Virus record (IMG/VR): IMGVR_UViG_3300037156_000294
Location: 1-33,969 of that record
Length of the DNA stretch: 33,969 bases
Origin: a virus
Reading direction: 5' to 3' (one strand)
Shown here: in pieces, positions 21,243 through 29,076 of the stretch
Position numbering within the stretch: the stretch's first letter is position 1
How the letters are laid out: each line of letters begins with the position of its first letter
Made by a program: the position numbers and the translations under genes
Notes under the pieces: model-generated
The model's database searches: none
Told to the model about the DNA's origin: nothing
What the model saw: only the letters and a program-made list of their open reading frames with translations

Positions 21243-21692
21243 ATGTGGGTCGACATATTCTTTAAAAAGGAACGAGCACGTCTTGCAGAACGTGAGCAAC
21301 ACATCGACAACGAGGTGAATCAGCGCGTAGCGCAAGTACTCGCACAGCAAGACCCCTTCGAACCTCTCCTCAAGGATTTCCACGGCATCTTTAGCGAGGA
21401 ACATGAGCGTGTAGAGGATCCGTTGGATGAGAGAGGGCAGATTTCGATGCGTTTGTGGGCATATCAAAACTCCGATAGTCCAGCATTCAAGCGAATGACC
21501 GAATGGATAATGAACACGACCGGAAACGAGACACTCAAGCGTGCTGCAGTAACTCCCGAGCGCATTCTCTACGGGCGTGCGCAGATATCCGGCATGATTC
21601 TATTCGTACGTGAGGTAAAACGCCTCTCCGAGGCGTATAAGGACATGTTGCAGAAGCCGGGCGAGTTCGATGCCTCAACCCCCTTGGAGTGA
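21243..21692 (+). CDS. Hypothetical helical virion-region protein (149 aa)
   Basis: Starts MWVDIFFKKERARLAEREQH. The N-terminus is a charged coiled-coil-like helix (residues 8-35). The rest is helical with no motif I know. Residues 75-90 read SPAFKRMTEWIMNTTG. It lies between portal and putative scaffold, so a head-assembly or connector role is possible. No Shine-Dalgarno sequence; possibly leaderless. Confidence 0.65.
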   Translation: MWVDIFFKKERARLAEREQHIDNEVNQRVAQVLAQQDPFEPLLKDFHGIFSEEHERVEDPLDERGQISMRLWAYQNSDSPAFKRMTEWIMNTTGNETLKRAAVTPERILYGRAQISGMILFVREVKRLSEAYKDMLQKPGEFDASTPLE

Positions 21693-21708
21693 GGTTATTA
21701 ACACCATC

Positions 21709-21738
21709 AGCGTGCGATAATTACTAACGTGCGATAGT
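21709..21738 (+). promoter_or_regulatory. Tandem pair of promoter-like boxes
   Basis: CAGCGTGCGATAAT (13-base box 21709-21721) and AACGTGCGATAGT (21726-21738), 17 bp from one box start to the next. Both are in a noncoding gap of 57 nt. The second ends 11 nt before the ATG at 21750. Confidence 0.6.
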
Positions 21739-21749
21739 ATGAATACTAT

Positions 21750-22367
21750 ATGAAAATGATACAAGATGACGGTTCGGAAATCGACGTGTTCACGGCGGAT
21801 GAGGTTAGCGCGCGCGAGGTAGCAGCTGCAGAAGCGGCTACTGGCAAATTGAAACCTGACCTTGATAAGTCAGCAGCAGAGGTAACACGTCTCGAGACAC
21901 TTTTGAAGAATCGAGCGCAAGACTTCGCAGCGTTTCGCACCCTGTCTGAGGAACAGGTGGCGAAACTTGATGAGAAGGATCGCATCATTTATGAGAACCA
22001 GGTACAGCTTAAGAATGCTACAGACCAGCGTATCGCTGATGCGGCTGCAGCGCAGAAGGTCGTAATAACGAACGCTATCAAGGCGAAGGCGGGAGACAAT
22101 GCGAAACTCGTCGAACGCATGACGGAGATGTACGACCTCATTGGGGTCAAGGCGGAGACGCCAGAACAAATTGAAGCGAAGGTGCTAATGACTCTTGGTG
22201 CTATTGGTACTGCAACACCTGACCTCGTTGCAAGTGTGAATGGTTTCTCCGGCGGTTCCTATGCACCTCCAGTCGTTCCGGGGAATGATGGAAAATCATT
22301 TGCGGATACCGAACAAGGCAAGGCCGGCGCGAGTGAGCTTGGACTTACGTTAGAAGCTAAGAAATAA
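21750..22367 (+). CDS. Putative capsid scaffolding protein (205 aa)
   Basis: Starts MKMIQDDGSEIDVFTADEV. Residues 20-115 form a long acidic coiled coil (SAAEVTRLETLLKNRAQD, LSEEQVAKLDEKDRII). The C-terminus is flexible and Gly-rich (GFSGGSYAPPVVPGND). This architecture and the place between portal and capsid genes are typical of scaffolding proteins, which shape the prohead and then leave. Sequence alone cannot prove it. Confidence 0.55.
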   Translation: MKMIQDDGSEIDVFTADEVSAREVAAAEAATGKLKPDLDKSAAEVTRLETLLKNRAQDFAAFRTLSEEQVAKLDEKDRIIYENQVQLKNATDQRIADAAAAQKVVITNAIKAKAGDNAKLVERMTEMYDLIGVKAETPEQIEAKVLMTLGAIGTATPDLVASVNGFSGGSYAPPVVPGNDGKSFADTEQGKAGASELGLTLEAKK

Positions 22368-22370
22368 TAT

Positions 22371-22532
22371 ATGGATAAAATAATTTCGGCAGCGATTCTT
22401 CTTATTGTCGCGTATCTCATTCTCACATTCCTTGTTCCATTTCTTTCGGGAGTATGGGCGACGATTGCGAATATCGTTGTGGTCATTGGTGCGATCGTTG
22501 GGTTGATGAAGATAGTCGGGATGTGGTTTTAA
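22371..22532 (+). CDS. Small membrane protein with two helices (53 aa)
   Basis: MDKIISA is followed by a hydrophobic helix (residues 8-25, LLIVAYLILTFLVPF) and a second one (residues 30-50, IANIVVVIGAIVGLM). Two-helix small membrane proteins are often holins, but the position inside the head operon is unusual for one. The ATG follows the scaffold stop by 3 nt (TAA-TAT-ATG), without a Shine-Dalgarno sequence. Confidence 0.6.
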   Translation: MDKIISAAILLIVAYLILTFLVPFLSGVWATIANIVVVIGAIVGLMKIVGMWF

Positions 22533-22549
22533 TCATTAAATAATATCGT

Positions 22550-23185
22550 ATGGATGAAGAAAAAAAGACAGTAGAAGTCCCCGTTGCAGATTTCGTAAAG
22601 TTGCAGGAGACGCTTGCAGCACTTGAGAAGAAGAGTGTTGATCAGGAAGCAGAGACAGCAGGTCTTCGTCAACTGATGGAGGATGGTAAGGGTGCCGAGG
22701 TATCAGGGGATGGGAAGCTTCGTGAGAAGAAATCGTACGAGCCAAAGTTCCGTACCGTCCGGATACGAAAGTATCCGATGGCCGGAAAGTTCGATGACCT
22801 TGGCTACGTTGTTGGTTGGACCAATCGTGGTGCATTTCAAGAAGTCGACAAGTCAGGGGTTACTCCACAGTATGTCGATATGATTGAGGTATTCTTTCTC
22901 GGTCATGAGAAGAATGCTGAAGGGAAACTTCAGGCAGAAAAGATTCGTTTGCTTGACCTCTTGAACAAGGGCGAACAGGTGCATTGTAAAATCGTCAATC
23001 TAAAGCGTGATGATAAAAAGGTTCCTACTGGTGAGGAAATTAACGTCACCACATGGGATCCGCAGCATGGTCTTGTGGCAACGGGTGATATCATTGATGG
23101 ATGGGTCGGGTTCTCGGATCTCACCTATACCATTGAGATTCCTGGTAAGGGGCAGGTCGAAATCGACGCACTTTACTGCAATTAA
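22550..23185 (+). CDS. Hypothetical virion-region protein (211 aa)
   Basis: Starts MDEEKKTVEVPVADFVKLQE. Residues 8-50 are a coiled coil. Residues 60-211 are beta-rich, with Trp and Tyr (GYVVGWTNRGAFQEVD, GWVGFSDLTYTIEIPG). The fold could be an OB-like or beta-barrel domain joined to a helical oligomer. Conserved place among head genes suggests a structural role. No family recognised. Confidence 0.65.
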   Translation: MDEEKKTVEVPVADFVKLQETLAALEKKSVDQEAETAGLRQLMEDGKGAEVSGDGKLREKKSYEPKFRTVRIRKYPMAGKFDDLGYVVGWTNRGAFQEVDKSGVTPQYVDMIEVFFLGHEKNAEGKLQAEKIRLLDLLNKGEQVHCKIVNLKRDDKKVPTGEEINVTTWDPQHGLVATGDIIDGWVGFSDLTYTIEIPGKGQVEIDALYCN

Positions 23186-23203
23186 AAAAATAATCAATTT
23201 ATT

Positions 23204-23608
23204 ATGGATCAAGAAAACGTAGTGCCTGAGGAAACGATTACTTCTACCGCTGAGACAGTTGAAGAGGCTCTTGAAGGTTCTGATACTACGCCTGAAGAGG
23301 TGAAAGAAGTTCCTGCTGAGACAATCACTGAATCAGAAGCGGCAGAAGCCGAGGCTGGTGCGATAACTCGTGAGGAAGCAGTTGCAGCAGGCATCGATGT
23401 TGACACTGTTGAGGCAGAGGCCACAGAGGCTGAAGTGGTGCCGGATGCAGAGGAAGTCCCCGTACTCATGTTCGCTGGACAAGTGGTAGTAGCTGATGGT
23501 GTACGTACCGTTGGTGAAAAAGAAGTACATCACCTGACTCTCTCAGATGGTTCAGAGATTGATGCATCTGACGAAGAGTACACAGCCGCAGTCGAAGCTT
23601 CTAAATAA
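23204..23608 (+). CDS. Highly acidic protein (134 aa)
   Basis: Residues 1-85 are dominated by Glu, Ala, Thr and Val with very few basic residues (VEEALEGSDTTPEEV, EAEATEAEVVPDAEE) and are probably disordered. Residues 86-134 form a small ordered end (VLMFAGQVVVADGVRT, HHLTLSDGSEID). Very acidic proteins occur in phage assembly and as DNA mimics; neither role can be assigned here. Confidence 0.6.
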   Translation: MDQENVVPEETITSTAETVEEALEGSDTTPEEVKEVPAETITESEAAEAEAGAITREEAVAAGIDVDTVEAEATEAEVVPDAEEVPVLMFAGQVVVADGVRTVGEKEVHHLTLSDGSEIDASDEEYTAAVEASK

Positions 23609-23609
23609 T

Positions 23610-24260
23610 ATGGACGCAGACGTAGCCCGTGACGAGAAATGTATCCCGGTCGCTCGTGCGATTCTTTCTGAGATGCCAACAACGCTTTTGGCGGATAATA
23701 TTGATCCGCTTGTATTGTCTATTCTTCAAAAAGCACTCGACACGGATATGAATATAACAACGGAAGCACAGTACGTGTTTCAACTTCTTCTTGGTGGATT
23801 CTCCGGACTGAATACAACGCTTCATGCGCTTGCTCTTGAGCCAGTAGACGAAGTCCGTTACACAACCATCAGCAATAAGATTCTCCAGATTCTCGCTGAT
23901 TCCAATGTACGTCTTACAGGCGTGAAGGCAGACGAGGTTGAAGCTGATTGGGCAAGCGCTAAGGTTCAGTTACAGGAATTGTTTACGGATGAGAAGCTCA
24001 CGAAGATTGACCTCGATTATATCGTCGAGAAGATTTTTACCGCAGTGACGGTCGTGAATAATAAGGTATCTGAGAACCTCGCAAGCAGTACCTCGCGTGC
24101 TGAGGCGAAAGTCTTCGGCCTCACTTCCATGGATGAGATAACCGTGAAGCACGTGAATGATGTGCTTGTGAATGACGTGAGTGTGATGTTCTCTGAACCG
24201 AAGTTACCAGATGGTTCAGCAACACCACCAGCGGGTGATAGTAGTGCAACGCCGCAATAG
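23610..24260 (+). CDS. Hypothetical virion-region protein (216 aa)
   Basis: Starts MDADVARDEKCIPVARAIL at 23610, with TAA-T-ATG spacing to the previous gene; a longer frame from 23547 would overlap it. It is helical over most of its length (TEAQYVFQLLLGGFSG, YIVEKIFTAVTVVNNK). The end is a short flexible Pro/Ser/Thr tail. It is the last gene before the structured intergenic region and small RNA. Confidence 0.65.
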   Translation: MDADVARDEKCIPVARAILSEMPTTLLADNIDPLVLSILQKALDTDMNITTEAQYVFQLLLGGFSGLNTTLHALALEPVDEVRYTTISNKILQILADSNVRLTGVKADEVEADWASAKVQLQELFTDEKLTKIDLDYIVEKIFTAVTVVNNKVSENLASSTSRAEAKVFGLTSMDEITVKHVNDVLVNDVSVMFSEPKLPDGSATPPAGDSSATPQ

Positions 24261-24295
24261 TTCATGGCTGAGATAGAGGGTAAACGCCTTTAGCC

Positions 24296-24363
24296 GAGTA
24301 GAGCAGGTGGTTGGCTACTCTCGTGCGACTCCTAATGACTCCCCCACGGGGGGAGTCGAGTCG
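24296..24363. other. Nested hairpins downstream of the 216-aa gene
   Basis: GAGTAG with CTACTC (24296-24301, 24315-24320), then a two-part stem: CGACTC (24326-24331) with GAGTCG (24358-24363) enclosing a 9-bp stem GACTCCCCC/GGGGGAGTC with a 3-nt loop (24337-24357). Only a weak T-rich stretch follows (TTATTAAC). It may block nucleases or slow polymerase at the end of the upstream transcript. Confidence 0.5.
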
Positions 24364-24380
24364 TTATTAACACCTTTCTA

Positions 24381-24409
24381 TAGACATCGTTCACACATTT
24401 TGATATAGT
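24381..24409 (+). promoter_or_regulatory. Strong promoter of the small RNA
   Basis: TAGACA (24381-24386, five of six consensus), a 17-nt spacer, and extended -10 TGATATAGT (TATAGT at 24404-24409). Predicted start near 24416. Confidence 0.7.
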
Positions 24410-24415
24410 GTTACT

Positions 24416-24536
24416 ACGCATGGGAAAATCCTCCCGCGCAAGTTCTGGAAACGGAATAAGGATTACCCCCCAAAATCGCTGATGGATCCAGCGCAACAAA
24501 GACTCCAGGGAGGAACGCTGTAATGCGTTCTTTTTT
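24416..24536 (+). ncRNA. Putative structured small RNA or capsid-operon leader
   Basis: About 120 nt between a strong promoter and an intrinsic terminator, with no convincing reading frame. Predicted parts: TTCTG-GAAA-CGGAA hairpin with a GNRA tetraloop (24443-24456), CGCTG/CAGCG hairpin (24477-24493), and two mutually exclusive pairings of the same 5' segment: AATCCT with AGGATT (24427-24432, 24459-24464) or TCCTCCC with GGGAGGA (24429-24435, 24508-24514). The second would take two bases from the terminator stem, so a switch is conceivable. I recognise no known RNA family. Confidence 0.6.
24513..24536 (+). terminator. Intrinsic terminator
   Basis: Stem GAACGC/GCGTTC (24513-24518, 24525-24530), loop TGTAAT, then six T (24531-24536). 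It lies 30 nt before the next gene, so it must be leaky or regulated if the capsid genes are read from upstream. Confidence 0.8.
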
Positions 24537-24566
24537 GTGCATCTATCAAATTAACTTAATAACTAT

Positions 24567-25007
24567 ATGTCACTCTATCGTTCTTCTGGTACCGCAAATC
24601 TTCAGCTCCTTCCAGGCGCTGCTTCGACTGTGCTTACCGCAAACTCCCTCGTCACTGTGACGGCGGGTGCACTCGCGCTCGTTTCGAGCGCGGGCAACTA
24701 TGGCATGGGCCTCTGTATGGAGACTCGTGCTACGACTGACGCTGACTATGCGACGGCACGTGGCGTGCTTGTCGACATGATTGGTGAAGGTGATGTCGTC
24801 TTCTGCGATAACGTCACTGGAACCTTGACTGCTGCAATGATCGGCCAGTTCTTCAAGATGTCCTCGACGGCAGGTGTAGTCATCGACGCAGGTACTGCAA
24901 CGGATACGCCGGCTGCTGCGCTCATCTGGGTCTGCGTTGGATTCATTTCCGCAACGCAGGGTTACTTCGTTCTCTCAGGCCGCAAGATTGCGCGCCCTGC
25001 CGCTTAA
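24567..25007 (+). CDS. Putative capsid decoration protein (146 aa)
   Basis: Starts MSLYRSSGTANLQLLPGAAS. It is beta-rich, with many Ala, Gly and Thr residues and few charged ones. Small proteins of this style immediately before the major capsid gene are commonly head decoration or stabilisation proteins that sit on the outer shell. That is inferred from place and composition, not from a diagnostic motif. Confidence 0.5.
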   Translation: MSLYRSSGTANLQLLPGAASTVLTANSLVTVTAGALALVSSAGNYGMGLCMETRATTDADYATARGVLVDMIGEGDVVFCDNVTGTLTAAMIGQFFKMSSTAGVVIDAGTATDTPAAALIWVCVGFISATQGYFVLSGRKIARPAA

Positions 25008-25020
25008 TCTTCCTTAATAT

Positions 25021-26070
25021 ATGGCTAATAACTCATATTCCGCGACTAATCCGCAAAATCAGGGCACGTTCCTCAACACAGTTACCTTCCCTGAACTTAC
25101 GGACCTCGTGAACCGTAACTTCGAGACTGTCGGTGGTCTTATCGTCCCAGCAGCAAAGCAGCTCTACATCACTGAATCGATGGGAGCGAATGAGGGTGAG
25201 CTTAAACTCATCCAGGAATTCGATTACACGACGTATGCTAAGGCTAAGCCACAAGGTGTGGATGCTAAGAAGGCAGCGTTCGGTATCGGGTACTACATCA
25301 CCGTTCGCGTCAAGCGCATCGGTATTGAGTCAGAAATCACGTTCGAAATGCGTCGCTTCAACAAGAAGACCGAGGTTATGGCAGCTATCACTGCTCTCCC
25401 TCACTTCTGCCCGCAGCGCGTAGACCTCGATCTTACCCATCGCTTCACGTTCGCGTCTTCGACCGCGTATACGGACATGGACGGCAACTCTGTGGACCTC
25501 ACCGTTGGTGACGGCCTCGCACTTGCTTCCGCTGTTCACACGCTCAAGTTCTCGTCGACCACGTACAGCAACCGTATTACGGGCGATCCTTTGTTCTCAA
25601 AGGGTGCTCTTGAGGCGGCTGAGCTTCTCACCACGACCGACATTCTGTCGAACTTCGGTGAGCGGCGCGTGATGGACTTCAATCGCATCGTCACGGGTAA
25701 CAACCCAACGGTGGTGAATGCGGTCAAGCAGTTCCTCCGTTCGACTTCTGACAATACGCAGAATAACCCTGGCGTAGTCAACGTGAATCAGGACAAGTAT
25801 CAGCACGTGATACTCCCGATGCTCGCAACGACTGCGGTAGGTGCTACGGATTCGACGAAAAAGAACTACTGGTTCCTCGCGGCCGTCGGTGCTGGCCTTC
25901 GCGGATTCCAGGCGTACTTCATCGAATGGGAGCCGGCGAACATGATCCCGTCAACGTCAGGAAATGGTATGGATGTCCACAAGGATATCTGGTACTTCAA
26001 TGTACGCCAGTCCTACAACATCGGTATCGTGTCTGGTCGTGGGCTTATCTGTTCTCTGCCGACGTCTTAA
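25021..26070 (+). CDS. Major capsid protein (349 aa)
   Basis: Starts MANNSYSATNPQNQGTFLNT. Size, place, alpha/beta composition and the segments YYITVRVKRIGIESEITFE (likely E-loop or P-domain strands) and RRVMDFNRIVTGNNP fit an HK97-fold capsid subunit. Codons here use common C-ending forms more than in early genes, consistent with high expression. No N-terminal delta domain is evident, which agrees with a separate scaffold gene. Confidence 0.75.
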   Translation: MANNSYSATNPQNQGTFLNTVTFPELTDLVNRNFETVGGLIVPAAKQLYITESMGANEGELKLIQEFDYTTYAKAKPQGVDAKKAAFGIGYYITVRVKRIGIESEITFEMRRFNKKTEVMAAITALPHFCPQRVDLDLTHRFTFASSTAYTDMDGNSVDLTVGDGLALASAVHTLKFSSTTYSNRITGDPLFSKGALEAAELLTTTDILSNFGERRVMDFNRIVTGNNPTVVNAVKQFLRSTSDNTQNNPGVVNVNQDKYQHVILPMLATTAVGATDSTKKNYWFLAAVGAGLRGFQAYFIEWEPANMIPSTSGNGMDVHKDIWYFNVRQSYNIGIVSGRGLICSLPTS

Positions 26071-26078
26071 TAGACGTT

Positions 26079-26200
26079 ACTCAAACCCTTCGGGGTTGAG
26101 TCGGGCACTTGTAATTCGAGTGCCGGTCTCAGCTCCGAAACCCGGAACTGATTATTCAAAGGCTTAGATTGATGCAGAGCGAAAGCTCTCTAAGGAGGTG
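26079..26200 (+). promoter_or_regulatory. Four hairpins and a perfect Shine-Dalgarno after the capsid gene
   Basis: Hairpins at 26079-26101 (TTCG tetraloop), 26104-26124 (GGCACT/AGTGCC), 26131-26149 (TCCG/CGGA) and 26176-26189 (AGAGC-GAAA-GCTCT), then TAAGGAGGTG at 26191-26200, complementary to the 16S rRNA 3' end. None of the hairpins has a U-tract, so they are more likely RNA-stabilising or translation-control structures than terminators. The next ATG in the long frame is 30 nt after the Shine-Dalgarno. Confidence 0.55.
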
Positions 26201-26229
26201 GTGGATCTAGTGACCTTAACAAAACACTT

Positions 26230-27174
26230 ATGTATCCAAATAAGGAATCCGGGCTCGGTTCAAAGATGGCGAATGCTCTCTTTGACAACGCGATGTTCAA
26301 CAATGCTACAACTGGTCGCGTATTTATTGTAGCGAAGTCGGGTATCACGAATGAAAGTGAAATCAAGGCTATTTATGGGAATACCTATTCTGATGGTACT
26401 CCGGTTATTTACACGACGCTTACACTCGCGCTCGCATCGTGTGTAGCAAGTCGTGGCGACCTTATCCTCGTCGCTCCGGGCCATACAGAAACCATCGTTG
26501 GTGCTGCTGGCGTATCAGTAGCGACTGCAGGTGTGACGATTGTGGGTCTTGGTAAGGGTGCTCTTCGTCCGATGTATACGTTTACGACCTCTGCTGCGGC
26601 TAGTTTCGATGTTAGCGCAGCAAGTGTGACGGTACGCAATCTTCTGTTTGTCTGTGGTATCGACAACCAGACGGCAGTCAACAATGTGACGGCAACGGAC
26701 GTAACATTCGACCAGTGCGAATGGACCATCAGCAATGGTACCGTCGGTGCCGCTCTTGGTATCCTCACGGCCGCGACGGCGACTCGTTTGACCGTTTCGA
26801 ATAGTCGCTTCATTGGTCCGGCGACGAACGCCGGTACGACGTGTGCGGCGGCAATTCAGCATGAATCAGGTGTTGATTATCAGATCGTGAATAACTACTT
26901 TGCAGGCAAGATGACTCAGGCCATCAAGAATGTCGCTACGGTCCTTCGTGGTGTCATTGATAACAACAAGTTTGTTATAGGTACTGGCACGGTAGCTATT
27001 ACGATGGCGGCGGCTTCAACCCCATTTATTACGAATAATCGTATGAATGTGGCTTCAGGTACGACCCCGATTACGGCTGCGGCGGGCTTTGTGGCTGGCA
27101 ACATCTACTCAGCAGCAGCTGGCGTTACATCTACTGGTCAGACCGCTTCAACGGCAACGGTTTCTACTCTTTAG
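26230..27174 (+). CDS. Beta-helix virion protein (314 aa)
   Basis: Residues 70-290 show repeating short strands with Asn, Val and Gly turns (GVSVATAGVTIVGLG, VTVRNLLFVCGID, RLTVSNSRFIGPAT, GVIDNNKFVIGTGTV), typical of a right-handed parallel beta-helix as in tail spikes and pectate-lyase-like proteins. A structural or receptor-binding role is likely. Start uncertain: ATG 26230 (MYPNKESG) or ATG 26266 (MANALFDNAMF), the latter beginning like the capsid gene. Confidence 0.65.
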   Translation: MYPNKESGLGSKMANALFDNAMFNNATTGRVFIVAKSGITNESEIKAIYGNTYSDGTPVIYTTLTLALASCVASRGDLILVAPGHTETIVGAAGVSVATAGVTIVGLGKGALRPMYTFTTSAAASFDVSAASVTVRNLLFVCGIDNQTAVNNVTATDVTFDQCEWTISNGTVGAALGILTAATATRLTVSNSRFIGPATNAGTTCAAAIQHESGVDYQIVNNYFAGKMTQAIKNVATVLRGVIDNNKFVIGTGTVAITMAAASTPFITNNRMNVASGTTPITAAAGFVAGNIYSAAAGVTSTGQTASTATVSTL

Positions 27175-27183
27175 TTCTTCCTC

Positions 27184-27214
27184 CCGGCTCATTACCTCGA
27201 CCCTAGTGAGCCGG
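27184..27214. other. Intergenic hairpin
   Basis: Perfect 8-bp stem CCGGCTCA (27184-27191) with TGAGCCGG (27207-27214), loop 15 nt, no U-tract. It separates the beta-helix gene from the next gene and may stabilise the upstream message. Confidence 0.5.
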
Positions 27215-27242
27215 ATTGGGCGAATTAATAAAAACCTTCATT

Positions 27243-27899
27243 ATGAATCCACAAAAACAAGAAGTAACACTCTACGATGCAGTCACCCCAGTGGCAGTGA
27301 CTTCTTCAACGGACGCCACACCGATTGTGGTTACGGCAACAGCTCACGGTCTTGCGACTGGAGATCGAGTAGCTATCTATGGTCATACGACGAACGTAGC
27401 GGCTAACGGTATCTTCACTATTATAAAGACTACTGCTAACGCATTCTCACTCACCGACGAGTTTACAGGAGCAAGTGTGGCTGGTTCAGGAGCCGGTGCG
27501 GGCGCTGGCGGGGTCATGGTAAAGGCTCCCCCTGTTCTTCTTGTTTCAGATTTCCGAAATATCATCCTCCAGGTCGGTACGTCAGGTACGGCGACAACGA
27601 CTCTCAAGATCGCTGGGTCTACGGGTAAGGCAGCGTCCTCATATGGCACGAGTCCTCGGTACGATTATCCGAACATGGGTGGCACAGTGTCTTCCTCAAA
27701 TCCGTATACATTCCTTCAGCTCATCAACCTCGACACCGCAGCAGCCATTAATGGCGCAACAGGCATCGTGGTCGGTGGGGCTGACATCAACAATCAATAC
27801 GAGGTGAATATCAATGCGATGAAGTATCTAACGGTGATTCCAGTCTCATGGTCAGCAGGATCTATTACGGTCAAGGCATTGATGAATACAGCGGTATAG
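27243..27899 (+). CDS. Beta-rich virion protein (218 aa)
   Basis: Starts MNPQKQEVTLYDAVTPVAV at 27243 (an ATG at 27216 is also in frame). Residues 25-75 (ATAHGLATGDRVAIYGHTT, NGIFTIIKTTANAFSL) match a short fold found in phage tail and structural proteins. A Gly/Ala linker (VAGSGAGAGAGG) follows, then a second beta-rich domain. It is probably a structural protein of head or tail. No start ribosome site is visible. Confidence 0.6.
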   Translation: MNPQKQEVTLYDAVTPVAVTSSTDATPIVVTATAHGLATGDRVAIYGHTTNVAANGIFTIIKTTANAFSLTDEFTGASVAGSGAGAGAGGVMVKAPPVLLVSDFRNIILQVGTSGTATTTLKIAGSTGKAASSYGTSPRYDYPNMGGTVSSSNPYTFLQLINLDTAAAINGATGIVVGGADINNQYEVNINAMKYLTVIPVSWSAGSITVKALMNTAV

Positions 27900-27900
27900 T

Positions 27901-29070
27901 ATGAAAAAAAACTTTCTCTCTGTTTTGTTTCTAGGAGCAATTATCTTCTTGGGAACGCACTCACCAGTCCAAGGCGCACGCACTCAAGGGGGTTCAGGTA
28001 GTGGGACAGTGACTTCTGTAGATACAGACACCACCCTCACGGGTGGGACGATTACAACATCGGGAACTCTCGGACTAAATCTCGCTACAGCAAATAAGTG
28101 GACAGCACCTATCAACCTCGCTTCAGGAGTTTTAGGGTATCAAATGGAAGGGAAACTCCTCGCCTACGCCTCCTCAACGAATCAAGACACCATATTTGGA
28201 CTGGGTGCGGGAGGACAGAATGCGACGACGAGTGCGACAGTAACAGGCAATACTGCAATAGGATATTTTGCAATGAACGCGGCGGCAGTAACAGGTTCTG
28301 CTAATACAGCGGTTGGATTTAATGCTCTCAAACTTCTTACGACTGCTTCTGGAATTGGTGGCAATACAGCCGTTGGCGGCTCTGCTGGTGCAAAAATAAC
28401 GACTGGCTATCAAAACACTTCTTTCGGTCAAGGTAGTCTCCAAACTCTTGTGAGTGGTACTTGGAACACTGCCTTTGGAGTTTCCGCTCTCAATTCCACA
28501 ACAGGCAATCACAATACGGGACTTGGAACCCTAGCTGGAGCAAATATAAGTTCGGGAAGTGCCAACATTATTATTGGTTCTTACGCAAATGCCCCAGTCG
28601 CAGGAAACAGCAACCAACTCAACATAGGCAACGTACTTTACGGTACAGGTGTTTATGGAACAAACATCTCCTCCTCCTACCCCACCGCCAACGGCAACAT
28701 AGGCATAGGAACAACGACCCCGTGGGGCAAACTCACACTTAATCTCAACTCTGCTGATACTAACCTCAACGCCTTTCTCATCGCCTCTTCCACTGCAACG
28801 GCAACGACTACGCTATTCTCAATAGATAATGTTGGTAATGCCTATCACGCAGGCAACGTCGGCATCGGGACGACAACAACACGCGTTTCACTCTCTGTTG
28901 TTCAAGCGCCTATCGGTGATGGTACTATTGCAACTACCACTATCCAGATAGGTAATATCTCTACAACTACTTCAAAAAGTAGTATCCAAATGAACAACAC
29001 TGCTGGTGCTGCAGAGTGTCTCTATATCGTCGGGACGACAATCACAGTCACGGCGGGTACATGTAATTAA
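27901..29070 (+). CDS. Secreted fibre-like protein with YadA-head and GIGTTTP repeats (389 aa)
   Basis: Residues 1-26 are a Sec signal peptide (KKNFLSVLFLGAIIFLG core, likely cut after VQGA). Residues 100-240 contain repeats of the trimeric-adhesin head type (NTAIGYFAMNAAAVTG, NTAVGFNALKLL, NTSFGQGSLQTL). Residues 255-330 carry GNIGIGTTTP and GNVGIGTTTT with IASSTATATTTLF between them. Export of a phage protein in this style suggests display on the host surface or an acquired host gene. It starts 1 nt after the previous stop, inside the structural operon. Confidence 0.75.
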   Translation: MKKNFLSVLFLGAIIFLGTHSPVQGARTQGGSGSGTVTSVDTDTTLTGGTITTSGTLGLNLATANKWTAPINLASGVLGYQMEGKLLAYASSTNQDTIFGLGAGGQNATTSATVTGNTAIGYFAMNAAAVTGSANTAVGFNALKLLTTASGIGGNTAVGGSAGAKITTGYQNTSFGQGSLQTLVSGTWNTAFGVSALNSTTGNHNTGLGTLAGANISSGSANIIIGSYANAPVAGNSNQLNIGNVLYGTGVYGTNISSSYPTANGNIGIGTTTPWGKLTLNLNSADTNLNAFLIASSTATATTTLFSIDNVGNAYHAGNVGIGTTTTRVSLSVVQAPIGDGTIATTTIQIGNISTTTSKSSIQMNNTAGAAECLYIVGTTITVTAGTCN

Positions 29071-29076
29071 ACTACC

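Noticed and set aside
24261-24363. A tRNA-like string (GTAGAGCAGGTGGTTGGCT ... GTCGAGTC)
   Set aside because: No arrangement gives a 7-bp acceptor stem, a 7-nt anticodon loop and a T-arm together. It is better explained by simple hairpins.
24416-24536. A self-cleaving ribozyme in the small RNA (CTGATG and GAAA motifs)
   Set aside because: The hammerhead core needs CTGANGA and a correctly placed GAAA. The second part and the stem order do not fit.
26201-26326. A GTG-initiated frame after the strong Shine-Dalgarno
   Set aside because: About 40 codons, odd composition, overlaps the real beta-helix gene in another frame. Kept only as an open question in the findings.
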